A DNA stretch of 64,000 nucleotides from an uncultured Piscirickettsiaceae bacterium (GCA_913061075.1 CAJXSK010000008.1:1-64000), one strand, 5' to 3'; positions 9,097-19,743 are shown, counted from the stretch's first letter. Translations and numbers: made by a program. The notes: generated by a model not told the origin, from the letters alone.

Positions 9097-11435
9097 ATAG
9101 TAGCGATAATGTCGTTTTTTAGGGTTATCAGGTGGTTTGCTTGATCGAAGAAGTTGTCAATTTCAGGACTAATGTCATTAGCTAAGTCATTGCGTAGGCT
9201 TTCTTCAAGAACCTTAGCGCATGACTTGAGTAAGGTTGTCCCACAATATGCAGCTGAGCCATGAATGTTATGAACGATGTCTGCCGCTTGTTCTACATTA
9301 TCATTTACCAATTCGGATTTTAGTGTTTGGATTAGGTTAGGTAATTCGGTTAGAAATTTTGTCATCATTTGTTCTACTAGTACTGGGTTGTTTCCCATGC
9401 TAGAAAGAGCGGCTTGCAAGTTAAAAGTTTGAAGGGTTTGTTTAGAACTGCTTTGAGTAACTTGTTTTTCGTTAAAATTTATTTTCGTGCAATTAGCGGT
9501 TATTAAAAGTTGGCTTGCTAAATGAAGAAGTTCGCCATGATCTATGGGCTTAACAAGGTAGCCATCAAAGTTATTGATGTGCTTGGCGCGCTCAATTCCA
9601 GACGTAACATGGGCAGTGATTGCTATAGCCGGCGTTGAATGATTCAACTGACGTTCGCTAGAGCGAATGTCATCAAGTACTTCATGGCCCATTTTGAATG
9701 GCATTCTTAGATCTAGTAACATCAAATCGTATTTCTTTTGTTGCGCGGCTTCATAGGCTTGCTGGCCGTCATTAACACAATCGACTATTACGTTTTGTTT
9801 GCTGAATAAATATTTAATTAGTTGGCGGTTAATTTCATTGTCATCCGCTGCCAGCACGTTAATGCCAGATAAACATAAATAAACAGTTTCTAGTTCATCG
9901 TTTGTAGCTTTAAGAGATGAAGCTGTAGTGGGGTTGTTTTTGGCTAGTATAAACGGCAGATTAAATCGGAATGTGGAGCCTTTACCAAGGGTGCTTTTTA
10001 CTGTTATTTTCCCATTTAATGCGGCTATTATTTTTTGTGTAATAGATAACCCGAGGCCAGTGCCTTTTTCATAGGAAGAGGATTCAAACTGTGTGAATTC
10101 TTCAAATAACTTTTTGTGGTTTTGTTTGCTTATGCCCACACCTTTATCAATGACGGAACAATCTAGCTGATTTGGTAATTCTTTATGCAAATTGAGCTGC
10201 ACTGAAATCGTTGAATTGGGACTAAACTTTATAGCATTACTAATTAAATTTAATAGTATTTGGGTTAATTTTGTAGGGTCTTGAATTATGTGTGTGGGTA
10301 ATGCATCGTCATGTTTATAATCAATAATGACATTATTTTCAGTTGCTAAGATAGCCATAGTGGACAGTGTGTTTTCCATCATAGATTTAAGATGAAAAGT
10401 TTTTTTGGCTATTTTAACTTTGCCTGCTTCTAATTGGGCAAGATCAAGGACATCATTGATAATTTGGTGTAGGTTTTTTGAGGAAATAATAGAGGCATTA
10501 ACAAGCTTTTGCTGCTCTTCCGTTAGCGGGGTTTGTTCAATAAAACCTAAAAAACCTATGATGCCATTCAAAGGTGTTCTGATTTCATGGCTGATGTGGG
10601 AGATAAACCTTGATTTTGCTTCAGCAGTTTTAAGGATGTTTTTTTGTGCCGTATTTAATTGTATATTTTGTTTTTTAAGTTCTTTAGTCGCTTCTCTAAT
10701 TTTTTGTTGTTGGCGAAATTGGTTTGTTTCTAGTTCATGTGCCATATCATGAATGCCATGAGATAGAATGGATATTTCATCGCGAGCAGAAAAATTCCGC
10801 ACGGGTAACTTATATTGACCTTGTTTAATTTTTGATACATCTGTTGCTAAATTAAGAATAGGTTTGCCAATGGCTTTACCAATGTTGTGGGCGATAAATG
10901 CAATGACGAGTAACGATAAAAAAGTAATGTAAAGGCTGTTTAATAACACCTCGTTTTGGCGTTGGCTAATGTTGTTGAGTGAGGATTGCAGAGTGACATA
11001 ACCGACAATGTTGCTTTGCTTGTTGTTTTGAAAAAATAATTCACCAATTTCATCGCTATCAGCTGCTGTGTTTATTATTATTGGTCGTTTTGTTATGATG
11101 AAATTATTGTCTGATTTTGAGATGTTTTGCTTCTGTACTTGAACTAAATGATTATTTTCATCATCTGTAATGGTGATGATTTGCACATCCTTATCTTGGA
11201 TAAATGAATTGATTGATTTTGTTAATGATTCTTTATCTCCGGAGAAAACACCATAAACACTGATGTTGGCCAGAGCAACTGCCAAATTCACCTCTTTTTC
11301 CTGAAATAACGCATACATTTCAGTTACGCGTGAATTAGTAAAGTAACCAGCTAATACGATGGCTAGAATAGCAGCAGGAAGAACGCCTAGTACGAGTAAT
11401 TTTCCCCTTAGCTGGAGTCGGTTAAGGGGTTTCAC
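9078..11435 (-). CDS. hybrid sensor histidine kinase (TM-HAMP-HisKA-HATPase-REC-Hpt)
   Basis: FISHISHEIRTPLNGIIGF H-box, GTGLGLSITQKII G-box, receiver LMLLDLRMPFKMG...AITAH, C-terminal Hpt VHNIHGSAAYCG. Confidence 0.93.
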   Translation of the reverse strand: MKPLNRLQLRGKLLVLGVLPAAILAIVLAGYFTNSRVTEMYALFQEKEVNLAVALANISVYGVFSGDKESLTKSINSFIQDKDVQIITITDDENNHLVQVQKQNISKSDNNFIITKRPIIINTAADSDEIGELFFQNNKQSNIVGYVTLQSSLNNISQRQNEVLLNSLYITFLSLLVIAFIAHNIGKAIGKPILNLATDVSKIKQGQYKLPVRNFSARDEISILSHGIHDMAHELETNQFRQQQKIREATKELKKQNIQLNTAQKNILKTAEAKSRFISHISHEIRTPLNGIIGFLGFIEQTPLTEEQQKLVNASIISSKNLHQIINDVLDLAQLEAGKVKIAKKTFHLKSMMENTLSTMAILATENNVIIDYKHDDALPTHIIQDPTKLTQILLNLISNAIKFSPNSTISVQLNLHKELPNQLDCSVIDKGVGISKQNHKKLFEEFTQFESSSYEKGTGLGLSITQKIIAALNGKITVKSTLGKGSTFRFNLPFILAKNNPTTASSLKATNDELETVYLCLSGINVLAADDNEINRQLIKYLFSKQNVIVDCVNDGQQAYEAAQQKKYDLMLLDLRMPFKMGHEVLDDIRSSERQLNHSTPAIAITAHVTSGIERAKHINNFDGYLVKPIDHGELLHLASQLLITANCTKINFNEKQVTQSSSKQTLQTFNLQAALSSMGNNPVLVEQMMTKFLTELPNLIQTLKSELVNDNVEQAADIVHNIHGSAAYCGTTLLKSCAKVLEESLRNDLANDISPEIDNFFDQANHLITLKNDIIATIKKSPN

Positions 11436-12387
11436 GAGACTTTATTGTCGCAGTTAAAGTGTTATCACTAGGGAAACGCAAATCTAGGCTATTGGCTACA
11501 CGTCGATTACTAATAACGTCAAAATATTTAGGGTAAATAGTGCCGTTTGATACAACTGGTTGACCACTTTCAAATTCTAATAAAGATTCAGACAACTGAG
11601 TTGCAAGTTGATTTAAGTTAGATACAACACCCGCTACAGCACCTGCTTTAACAAAGCCTTTGGAAAAACCGACAACGGGGGTGCGATAGCGATAACTGGT
11701 CAGTAAAATTTGTGGCAACGTTGTTGTGTTGTATATGGCAGAGTCTGCTAAAGCCAGAAGTATGTCGGAGGATTTGGCCATGCCATTAATCTTGAAACCT
11801 AAGTTGTCTGGTGCTATTAAAAAAGGTTTGATATTAAACGATGTGCGACTGGCGCTTTGCCTTATTGCCCGTATTTGATTTGTTGTTTGTTCGGAATAAA
11901 TAACGCCAATGTCTTTTGTGTGGGGTTTAATTAGTTTAATAAGCGCAAGTTGCCTTTCTGGCGGTTGGTCCAAAACAAAGAAGTGATTATTTCTATTTTT
12001 AATTTCGCAAGATAACTGACATGTTAAAAATTTATTGGTATCGGCGTGGGTAATAAGCGTATGGAGTACCGGCATTTTTAGTTTTAAATCAACAATGTTC
12101 TGAGCCGCAGCCTTGTCTAAACTTATAACAAGTGATGGCGTATGTTCATTTATTTGCTGTTTATTTAGATTAGAGGAACTGATGGCGATAAAGTTAATGT
12201 TCGAGCGTTTAGTTTTGCTTTTAAGGAGTTGAAAAAACTTTTTCTGATACGCGCTCTTTTCGTCATAAATAAGGATGTTAGTTGATGCATAAACTGAGTG
12301 TGTTACAGACAGCAGTAACCCTCCAATGACGATGGCGTTAAATATAATGGTTTTCCAGCGAGTGGCTGTCATTAATTTAATATGCAC
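11422..12387 (-). CDS. ABC-type substrate-binding protein (ABC_sub_bind-like)
   Basis: signal-peptide-like N-terminus; KPHTKDIGVIYSEQTTNQIRAI..., periplasmic-binding-like fold pattern; overlaps downstream kinase start. Confidence 0.65.
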   Translation of the reverse strand: MHIKLMTATRWKTIIFNAIVIGGLLLSVTHSVYASTNILIYDEKSAYQKKFFQLLKSKTKRSNINFIAISSSNLNKQQINEHTPSLVISLDKAAAQNIVDLKLKMPVLHTLITHADTNKFLTCQLSCEIKNRNNHFFVLDQPPERQLALIKLIKPHTKDIGVIYSEQTTNQIRAIRQSASRTSFNIKPFLIAPDNLGFKINGMAKSSDILLALADSAIYNTTTLPQILLTSYRYRTPVVGFSKGFVKAGAVAGVVSNLNQLATQLSESLLEFESGQPVVSNGTIYPKYFDVISNRRVANSLDLRFPSDNTLTATIKSRETP

Positions 12388-14287
12388 GGTACTCTATCTG
12401 AAGAAAAATGCGATTATCAGGGCTAGCTTGTGAATGAAAATCGATATTTTTATCAAGCGCTATTTGAGTTTTAAGGGTGATGTTTAGTTCATTATTAGTA
12501 CTGAACGTTAGGGTCTTGCCAACATTTAAATCTAATCGTTGAAATGTACTTTGGAGGGTGTTTTGGCCACCTAAGTACTTCATTCCACTCATGTAATAAT
12601 AGGCAGCAGATGCTTGCCAATGTTGTTTATACCGATGTGATAATAGAAAATTAAAATTATGCTTGGGTACAGAATCATTAAGAGTTGTTGTGGTACGGCT
12701 TATATCGGTAAAGGCGTACCCTGCATGAAGAACAGTAGATTTATTTGGGCGATAATTTACTTCAACCTCTAAGCCAGCTGTTGTTGCTGAGCCTTGATTG
12801 TTTACGATATGTAAGCCGGGGCTAGGAAGTTCCGTATTAATCAGCTTTTCATATTTATTATGGAAATATCTTATGTCTGCATTCAATACGTTATTTAGAA
12901 ATAAGCCGTGGTAACCGAGTTCGGCCGAACGGATAGTCTCTGCATCCAAGTTACCAGCAGATCTTTCTAGTTCAAATGTGCCAATAAATGAGCGTCTATA
13001 TTCCTCCGTGAGGACAGGCGTTCTAAACGCTTGTGTGCTTGATAGTCTAAAAGCATGCTGAACAGATGGTAAATAGACTAGTGCAGCGCGCGGAGAAAAT
13101 TGATTGCCTGAAATGTCGTCATATTCAATTAAAGCACCCCCATTGAATATAAAGTGTGGGTTTATTTTGGTTTCGATATTACTGAAGAGGCGGTAACGTT
13201 GATTAGATTTTGTTTGTTCTGTATTAAGCCTAAAAGGTGAGTAAACTGTTTCATATGTTGCACCGGCACCCCAAACAAGTCGGCTACTAGGGTTGAGCCT
13301 GAACGAGTGTTCTAAATCGGCATTCCAACGAGTCGATTCGCTGCTGATATTTATTTTATTAGCCAAGAATGGTATTGAATACTTGTCTTTCGCATCATTA
13401 TGTATAAATGATACGTTTGTTTTTATTTGCTCATCGGGTGCTACTTGGTAATCCCATTTGATTTGTGCAAATTGACTTGATTCATTTCTGTTACGTTTGG
13501 GGTCAAATATTAACAGTGCAGCAAAAGGGGTTTCTGTCTGTCTTAACGAATCAATGGCAGAAAAATCAACCTGTAACTGCTGGTTTTTATTGATTCGATA
13601 ATCTAGCCGAGATGATATGTGCTGTTTTTTTAAATCATCATTGAGGTTGTCATACCCTTCGCTTTTGTTGTCAGCGTAGCTAACTCTATAATCAAGATTA
13701 TTAAACGAACCGGTGGCGCGTAAAAAAATGCGTTCAGACTGATCATTACCGATTTGGAAACTGCCGCCAGAATAAGAAGGTTGGGCGGCATGCGTGGTTG
13801 TAATGTTGATAACACTTTGGAATGCATTAGCACCAAATGACACGCTATTGGGGCCACGCACAATTTCAATTTGTTCAATGTCTTCTAGTTCTATAGGTAA
13901 AAGACTCCATTGTACGCCGCCAAATAAAGGTGAATAGACGGATGCGCCATCTATCATAACCTGAACGCCTTGCGGAAATTCTGAGGTAAGCCCTTGATAA
14001 GCAACGACCGGAAAGTTACCCCGTGCATAGCCCACTTGCATACCGGGTACTAGGCGGAATATTTCTGTTACTGACGTTGCGCCTGATGCTTCAATAAGCG
14101 TTCGATCGAGAATAGTTACTGATGTAGGTGCTTCCGTTTGGGGCTGGGGTAATCGACTTGCGGACAAAACGATGGGTATATCGGCGGTATTAAAAAATAG
14201 GTCGTTTGAGGTGGCGTACGATGTATTAATAACGCTTATTAAGGCGATGTAAATAATGTATTTGTATTTTTTTAACAAGGTATCCAT
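12377..14287 (-). CDS. TonB-dependent receptor (paralog of the next gene)
   Basis: plug motif PTSVTILDRTLIEASGATSVTEIFRLVPGMQVGY...VRGPNSVSFGANAFQSVINI; beta-barrel repeats; C-terminal aromatic-rich end. Confidence 0.9.
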   Translation of the reverse strand: MDTLLKKYKYIIYIALISVINTSYATSNDLFFNTADIPIVLSASRLPQPQTEAPTSVTILDRTLIEASGATSVTEIFRLVPGMQVGYARGNFPVVAYQGLTSEFPQGVQVMIDGASVYSPLFGGVQWSLLPIELEDIEQIEIVRGPNSVSFGANAFQSVINITTTHAAQPSYSGGSFQIGNDQSERIFLRATGSFNNLDYRVSYADNKSEGYDNLNDDLKKQHISSRLDYRINKNQQLQVDFSAIDSLRQTETPFAALLIFDPKRNRNESSQFAQIKWDYQVAPDEQIKTNVSFIHNDAKDKYSIPFLANKINISSESTRWNADLEHSFRLNPSSRLVWGAGATYETVYSPFRLNTEQTKSNQRYRLFSNIETKINPHFIFNGGALIEYDDISGNQFSPRAALVYLPSVQHAFRLSSTQAFRTPVLTEEYRRSFIGTFELERSAGNLDAETIRSAELGYHGLFLNNVLNADIRYFHNKYEKLINTELPSPGLHIVNNQGSATTAGLEVEVNYRPNKSTVLHAGYAFTDISRTTTTLNDSVPKHNFNFLLSHRYKQHWQASAAYYYMSGMKYLGGQNTLQSTFQRLDLNVGKTLTFSTNNELNITLKTQIALDKNIDFHSQASPDNRIFLQIEYRAY

Positions 14288-14311
14288 ATTAAGGCTGCTC
14301 AGCGCATTGTG

Positions 14312-16384
14312 CTAATTAAAACTATAACTAGCTTCGATAAATGCTCGGTTATCAAGGTGAAATTCGTTTAGAAAATCTTTGTTTTTATCCAGTGCTAATT
14401 GTAGCGTTAACTGAATATCAAGTTGCTGTTTATTGGGTAGGTCGAATTGCTTTTCTAAATTTAAATCGACACGCCTCATAGGGCCTTGTGGGTTGCCAGA
14501 GGTTAAATATTCCATACTGCCCGTATAATAAAAAGTAGCGCTGGCAGTAATATTCTGATTGTAAGTGTGTGATGCGAGTAAATTAAACGTATCTTTTGGT
14601 ATGGAAGACTGGATATCTTCAATTGTATTGTTGGAGAGCTGTCCGACATGAGTGTGGTGATATGAATAACCAGCATGAAGGAGGGTATTTATATTAGGTC
14701 GATAGTTGAGTTCAACTTCATAGCCGTTAACGTTAGCTTTATATAAGTTATCAAAGGTATTAACTTCATTGCCTAAATTAACGGTTGTTTGTGGTACACC
14801 AAATAAGGTTACAACAGCATTAATATCTTCATCTATAGCGTTTATTAACTGGCTGTATTCATTTCGAAACAGTTTTATATCAAATGTTAGCGTGTTGTCG
14901 ATAAATAAGCCGTGATAGCCTATTTCAAATGAATTCACAGCTTCTGGTTCAATGTTATTAGTGCTTCTTAATAGAGGCTGGGTTATAGATAAGCCAGCTA
15001 CATCTTGTGATTGCAGTGTGATGTCAGCATTAAAATTATTTTCGGCTAAGACTGGCGCTCTATATGCACGAGAGGCGGAGAGTCTTAAGCTATGTTGAGG
15101 TGTTATTAAATAATTTACTGCAAGCCTTGGCGATACGTTAGAGCCTGATAATTGGCTATTTTCCCAAAGTGCTCCAGCATTGATAATGAAATTTTTAGTT
15201 GCTCGCCATTCGGTATTGCCAAAAAGTCGTTGAATAGAATTGTCACGTTTTTGTTTTGTCCCCATCCAATAAGGCTGCATAACTCGGTCATTTCTACTGC
15301 CTAAGCCCCAAGAAACACGTAAGTCATCAAATGGTTGAAGTTGATGCTCAAATTCAATATCGTAGCGGTCATAGTAATTAGTGTAGTCAATGTTGGTAAG
15401 AACAGTCGAAAACTGTGGAAATAGCGTTGGGAAAATAGACGAAACTTTATCTTTACTGATATGCCTTGTATAAGATGCTTGTGTGATGATTTGTTCATTG
15501 ATGCCAATATGGTGTTCCCATTTGGCATGGATAGACTGATTAGATTCATCAATGTTTCTTGGTGGATCAAAAGGATCTGTTAATGTGCCGGGTGTATGAG
15601 TTTCTTTAAGGGAATTAATGATGCCAACATTAAGCTGAAGGGTATCGGTGGCATTAATTTGGTAATCCATTCGACTTGTGAAACTAGCCGTTCGCAAGTC
15701 ATCATCATTACCTTCATATCCATTGTCATCAAGGTGTGACACTGTCATGCGTATATCAAGGTCACCAAAGGATCTCCCCGCTCTTAGCAGTGTGCGTTGG
15801 TAGCCACGTTCACCAACAGTGCTTTTTATTTCAACGCCATCCAATTGAACAGCGTGGGTTGTAGTGATGTTGATAACGGCTTGAAAGGCGTTAGAGCCAA
15901 ATGAAGAGCCGTTTGGGCCACGTATGACTTCTATTTTTTCTATATCTTCAATCTGAAGTGGCAGGTTAGACCAATCTACGCCGCCAAATAAGGGGCTATA
16001 GACTGACCGACCATCTATTAATACTTGCACGCCTTGAGGGTATTCACCACTTAGCCCTTGGTAGCCAACCACCGGCTTATTGCCGCGAAAGTAGCCAATG
16101 TGCATGCCAGGTACCAGTCTAAATAGTTCGGGAATACTTTTAGCGCCAGATGCATTAATCAGGCGTTGATCAATGATGGTGATGGTAGAAGGGGACTCGG
16201 TTTGAGGTTGTTTTAACCTCGTTGCAGATAATACTATGGGTACGACTGATTTAAAAAAAAGCTCATCGTTGAATGTTGTTGATGTGTTATCAGCAATAGA
16301 CTGTAAGGTAACCGAGGTTAATGCCAGTAAGCAAAATGTATATAAACTGTTATTTTTGTTGGCGTTCATGTAAAAATGAATCAT
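14312..16384 (-). CDS. TonB-dependent receptor
   Basis: plug motif STITIIDQRLINASGAKSIPELFRLVPGMHIGYFRGNKPVVGYQG...RGPNGSSFGSNAFQAVINITTTHA. Confidence 0.9.
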   Translation of the reverse strand: MIHFYMNANKNNSLYTFCLLALTSVTLQSIADNTSTTFNDELFFKSVVPIVLSATRLKQPQTESPSTITIIDQRLINASGAKSIPELFRLVPGMHIGYFRGNKPVVGYQGLSGEYPQGVQVLIDGRSVYSPLFGGVDWSNLPLQIEDIEKIEVIRGPNGSSFGSNAFQAVINITTTHAVQLDGVEIKSTVGERGYQRTLLRAGRSFGDLDIRMTVSHLDDNGYEGNDDDLRTASFTSRMDYQINATDTLQLNVGIINSLKETHTPGTLTDPFDPPRNIDESNQSIHAKWEHHIGINEQIITQASYTRHISKDKVSSIFPTLFPQFSTVLTNIDYTNYYDRYDIEFEHQLQPFDDLRVSWGLGSRNDRVMQPYWMGTKQKRDNSIQRLFGNTEWRATKNFIINAGALWENSQLSGSNVSPRLAVNYLITPQHSLRLSASRAYRAPVLAENNFNADITLQSQDVAGLSITQPLLRSTNNIEPEAVNSFEIGYHGLFIDNTLTFDIKLFRNEYSQLINAIDEDINAVVTLFGVPQTTVNLGNEVNTFDNLYKANVNGYEVELNYRPNINTLLHAGYSYHHTHVGQLSNNTIEDIQSSIPKDTFNLLASHTYNQNITASATFYYTGSMEYLTSGNPQGPMRRVDLNLEKQFDLPNKQQLDIQLTLQLALDKNKDFLNEFHLDNRAFIEASYSFN

Positions 16385-16501
16385 TATTATTTTTGGTGAC
16401 CATAGTATAAGTCATGAAGATTAAGGTCATAACGGAAAACTCTAAAAATACACATATAGGTATGTTATCTTGCGCTTCTTAAATCTAGCATAAAAGAACA
16501 T

Positions 16502-17395
16502 ATGCATTACCCCACCATAGAACATTATGTAGGCAATACCCCTTTGGTTAGGCTGCAACGACTTGTTGGAGAGTCTACTAATACAATTCTATTAAAGCTT
16601 GAGGGAAATAACCCGGCAGGGTCTGTTAAAGACCGCCCTGCTATTAATATGATTCATCAGGCAGAGTTGAGAGGGGATATAAAACCTGGCGACTGTTTGA
16701 TAGAGGCAACCAGTGGGAATACTGGTATTGCATTAGCGATGGCCGCTGCAATAAAGGGTTATAAAATGGTGTTGATTATGCCAGATAATATGAGTGCAGA
16801 ACGACGTGCTTCTATGAAAGCGTACGGCGCAGATATTATTTTAACGCCCGCAAAAGGTAGCATGGAAGGTGCAATTGATTTAGCTAGAAAAATGGAAGCT
16901 AATGGGGAAGGGAAAGTGTTAGATCAGTTTGCTAACCAAGATAACCCTTTATCTCATTACAAAGGGACGGGGCCAGAAATTTGGCGTGATACGAATGGAA
17001 CGGTTACACATTTTGTTAGCTCGATGGGTACAACGGGCACCATTATGGGCACATCAATGTTTTTAAAAGAGAAAAGCAGTGATGTGCGAATAATTGGTGT
17101 GCAGCCAGAAGGGGATTCTAAAATACCAGGTATTCGGCGCTGGCCGCAAGAATACCTGCCAAAAATATATGACCCATCTCGAGTAGATGACATTCTAGAA
17201 GTTGATCAAAAACAAGCAGAAGATATGACGAGGGCACTAGCAGAAAAAGAAGGAATATTCTGCGGCGTATCATCAGGTGGGGCGACACACGTGGCACTAG
17301 AACTGTCCAAAACGCTAACGAATGCAACGATTGTGGTTGTTATTTGTGATAGAGGTGACCGTTATATTTCAACAGGTATATTTCCTGATAGGTAA
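16502..17395 (+). CDS. cysM: cysteine synthase B
   Basis: EHYVGNTPLVRLQRL, EGNNPAGSVKDRPA PLP-lysine motif, EATSGNTGIALAM. Confidence 0.95.
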   Translation: MHYPTIEHYVGNTPLVRLQRLVGESTNTILLKLEGNNPAGSVKDRPAINMIHQAELRGDIKPGDCLIEATSGNTGIALAMAAAIKGYKMVLIMPDNMSAERRASMKAYGADIILTPAKGSMEGAIDLARKMEANGEGKVLDQFANQDNPLSHYKGTGPEIWRDTNGTVTHFVSSMGTTGTIMGTSMFLKEKSSDVRIIGVQPEGDSKIPGIRRWPQEYLPKIYDPSRVDDILEVDQKQAEDMTRALAEKEGIFCGVSSGGATHVALELSKTLTNATIVVVICDRGDRYISTGIFPDR

Positions 17396-17469
17396 TAATA
17401 CCGGGTTATATCATTAACAAAGGGCTCACTTGTAACGCGTGAGTTAACAACAGAACAACGATTTAAATT

Positions 17470-18804
17470 ATGGGTAGACGTAGAAATAGACGCAAGAATT
17501 TACCACCAGAAACAGCTAATGCAACGATTGAATCACTAGCTCACGATGCGCGTGGTGTTACACACTTAGATGATCGAGCGGTGTTTATTAACGGCGCCTT
17601 ACCTGGCGAAGAGGTGGTGTTTGAATACACAAAGAAAAAAAGGGATATAGCCGAAGGTAAGGTGGTTGAAGTGATTCGAGCATCAGCAGATAGAGTGGAA
17701 CCTGGTTGTGTACATTATTCAATTTGTGGCGGGTGTAGTTTTCAGCATTTAGCACCTGAAAAGCAAATTCATGCAAAACAGACTATTTTGGTTGAGCAAT
17801 TTAAAAGCATCTCAAATATAGAAGGATTTGATATTTGGCCGGCGTTGAGCGGGCCTTCATGGGGGTATCGCCACCGAGCTCGTCTAGGTGTTAAGGATGT
17901 AGAAAAAAAAGGCAGAGTACTGGTTGGCTTTAGAGAGAAAGCAAGCCCTTATTTGGCTGAAATAGAAGCATGTAAAGTGCTGCACCCAGCTGTTGGTGAA
18001 CGTTTGATGGATTTGTCGGCTCTTGTGGGCACTCTGTCTATTAAGAACAAGTTACCGCAAATTGAAGTATCAATTAGTGATGAAAGAACAGCGCTTGTAC
18101 TGCGAATTTTAGAGGCAATAACTGTTGAGGATACAGCGTTGCTCAAAGCCTTTGAAAAAACGTTCGACGTTGATATTTATTTGCAGTCCAAAGGCCCTGA
18201 TACGATTGTTCCTTTAGATGGCCACAAGGCCGAGTTAAGTTATCGGTTACCGAATGATGTAACGTTATATTTTGGCCCCAGTGATTTTGTACAGGTAAAT
18301 GTAGATATTAATCGCAAGATGATTCTTCGGGCGCTTGAAGTGCTTGAGTTAAATAAAGACGATAATGTATTGGACTTGTTTTGTGGTTTGGGGAACTTTA
18401 CATTACCGATGGCTAAAGAGGCAGGGCGCGTTACAGGTGTTGAAGGTAGTGAGGAGCTGATTCAGCGAGCAAAAATGAATGCAGAAAAAAACAACCTAAC
18501 AAATACAGATTTTTATGCTGCTAATTTAATGGAAGATGTTGGCCATGAGCCGTGGGTGAAACAGCATTACAACAAGGTGTTGATTGACCCACCACGGCTT
18601 GGGGCAAAAGAGGTTTTGCCTTGGTTAAAAAAATGGGGCGCTGAACAAGTACTGTATATATCCTGTAACCCATCTACATTAGCCAGAGATGCAGGCATTT
18701 TGGTGAATGAATTAGGATATACGCTTAAAAAAGCAGGTGTAATGGATATGTTCCCTCATACGTCACACGTTGAATCTATTGCTTTATTTGAAAAGGTAAC
18801 GTGA
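17470..18804 (+). CDS. rlmD: 23S rRNA (uracil-5-)-methyltransferase RlmD
   Basis: TRAM domain, CVHYSICGGCSFQH Fe-S cysteines, VLIDPPRLGA, YISCNPSTLARD. Confidence 0.95.
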   Translation: MGRRRNRRKNLPPETANATIESLAHDARGVTHLDDRAVFINGALPGEEVVFEYTKKKRDIAEGKVVEVIRASADRVEPGCVHYSICGGCSFQHLAPEKQIHAKQTILVEQFKSISNIEGFDIWPALSGPSWGYRHRARLGVKDVEKKGRVLVGFREKASPYLAEIEACKVLHPAVGERLMDLSALVGTLSIKNKLPQIEVSISDERTALVLRILEAITVEDTALLKAFEKTFDVDIYLQSKGPDTIVPLDGHKAELSYRLPNDVTLYFGPSDFVQVNVDINRKMILRALEVLELNKDDNVLDLFCGLGNFTLPMAKEAGRVTGVEGSEELIQRAKMNAEKNNLTNTDFYAANLMEDVGHEPWVKQHYNKVLIDPPRLGAKEVLPWLKKWGAEQVLYISCNPSTLARDAGILVNELGYTLKKAGVMDMFPHTSHVESIALFEKVT

Positions 18805-19286
18805 GCCAATTAGTAAACATTGTCGTTTGTGTTTCAGAGCAAACGCTAAGTTTGAAGAAAGGCAGTCAGTTAATAAAAAAATACCACGTAAATACAGCAA
18901 AAAATGGATTGGGTGAGCGAAATGGTAGCGAATGTACGCCAAGAGGTCAGCACATCATTCGTGCAAAAATTGGTGGTGATGCACCTTTAAACAGTGTGTT
19001 TGCAGGGCGCAGGCCGACAGGTGAAATATTTGATGTTGGGCTAGCAAAAAAACACCCAAAAAGAGATTGGATCTTAACGCGGATATTGTGGCTGTCTGGT
19101 GTCGAAAAAGGTATGAATCGCTTAGGTGATGTTGATACCATGCGGCGGTTTATTTATATCCATGGCGCACCAGATGAACTGATTACTACGGAACCCACCT
19201 CTCATGGCTGTATTCGAATGGGAAACCTAGATGTATTGGACCTCTTCGAACGAGTTCCTGTTTATACGCCTGTTTTAATTAAATAA
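18801..19286 (+). CDS. L,D-transpeptidase (YkuD-domain) family protein
   Basis: FIYIHGAPDE...SHGCIRMGNLDVLDLF catalytic HGCIRM motif. Confidence 0.93.
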   Translation: MSQLVNIVVCVSEQTLSLKKGSQLIKKYHVNTAKNGLGERNGSECTPRGQHIIRAKIGGDAPLNSVFAGRRPTGEIFDVGLAKKHPKRDWILTRILWLSGVEKGMNRLGDVDTMRRFIYIHGAPDELITTEPTSHGCIRMGNLDVLDLFERVPVYTPVLIK

Positions 19287-19290
19287 TATA

Positions 19291-19689
19291 CTATTGTGAA
19301 ACAAACTCGGTAAAGAACACATCAGTTACACCGTCTGTTTTGGTGTAAGTCTTTAACGTTTCATTAAGCGTAGTTACGGCATTTTTTCGCAGTTTCTCTT
19401 TGCCAGCAAGTGTTGAAATATCCTCCACTTTATTATTGCTTAGCAATACAATAAGGGCGTGCCTAATGGCGGGATCATTAGCTTCGATGGTTTCTTTGAT
19501 GGTTTCGTTTTTTAGTTGTAGCTGTATCGTCGTTCTTAGATAATGCTTCTTACCGAGCAAGTTGACAGTAAATTGCTGTTTGAGTGGTAAGTAGACAATA
19601 GTCGGTGCTTCTTCAGACTCGGTTTCTTCTTCTGCGAAAGCAGCGGGTAAATTGAGTAAAAAAATGGCAAATATTAGAAAAAGTCGCAT
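19291..19689 (-). CDS. FliL-like flagellar basal body-associated protein
   Basis: signal segment; YLRTTIQLQL...DPAIRHALIVLLSNNKVEDISTLAGKEKLRKNAVTTLNETL pattern of FliL family. Confidence 0.8.
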   Translation of the reverse strand: MRLFLIFAIFLLNLPAAFAEEETESEEAPTIVYLPLKQQFTVNLLGKKHYLRTTIQLQLKNETIKETIEANDPAIRHALIVLLSNNKVEDISTLAGKEKLRKNAVTTLNETLKTYTKTDGVTDVFFTEFVSQ

Positions 19690-19743
19690 TGGGTATTCTC
19701 CAAAAAAATATTTAAATCGTTAATGTAAGGATAGACTATAAAA

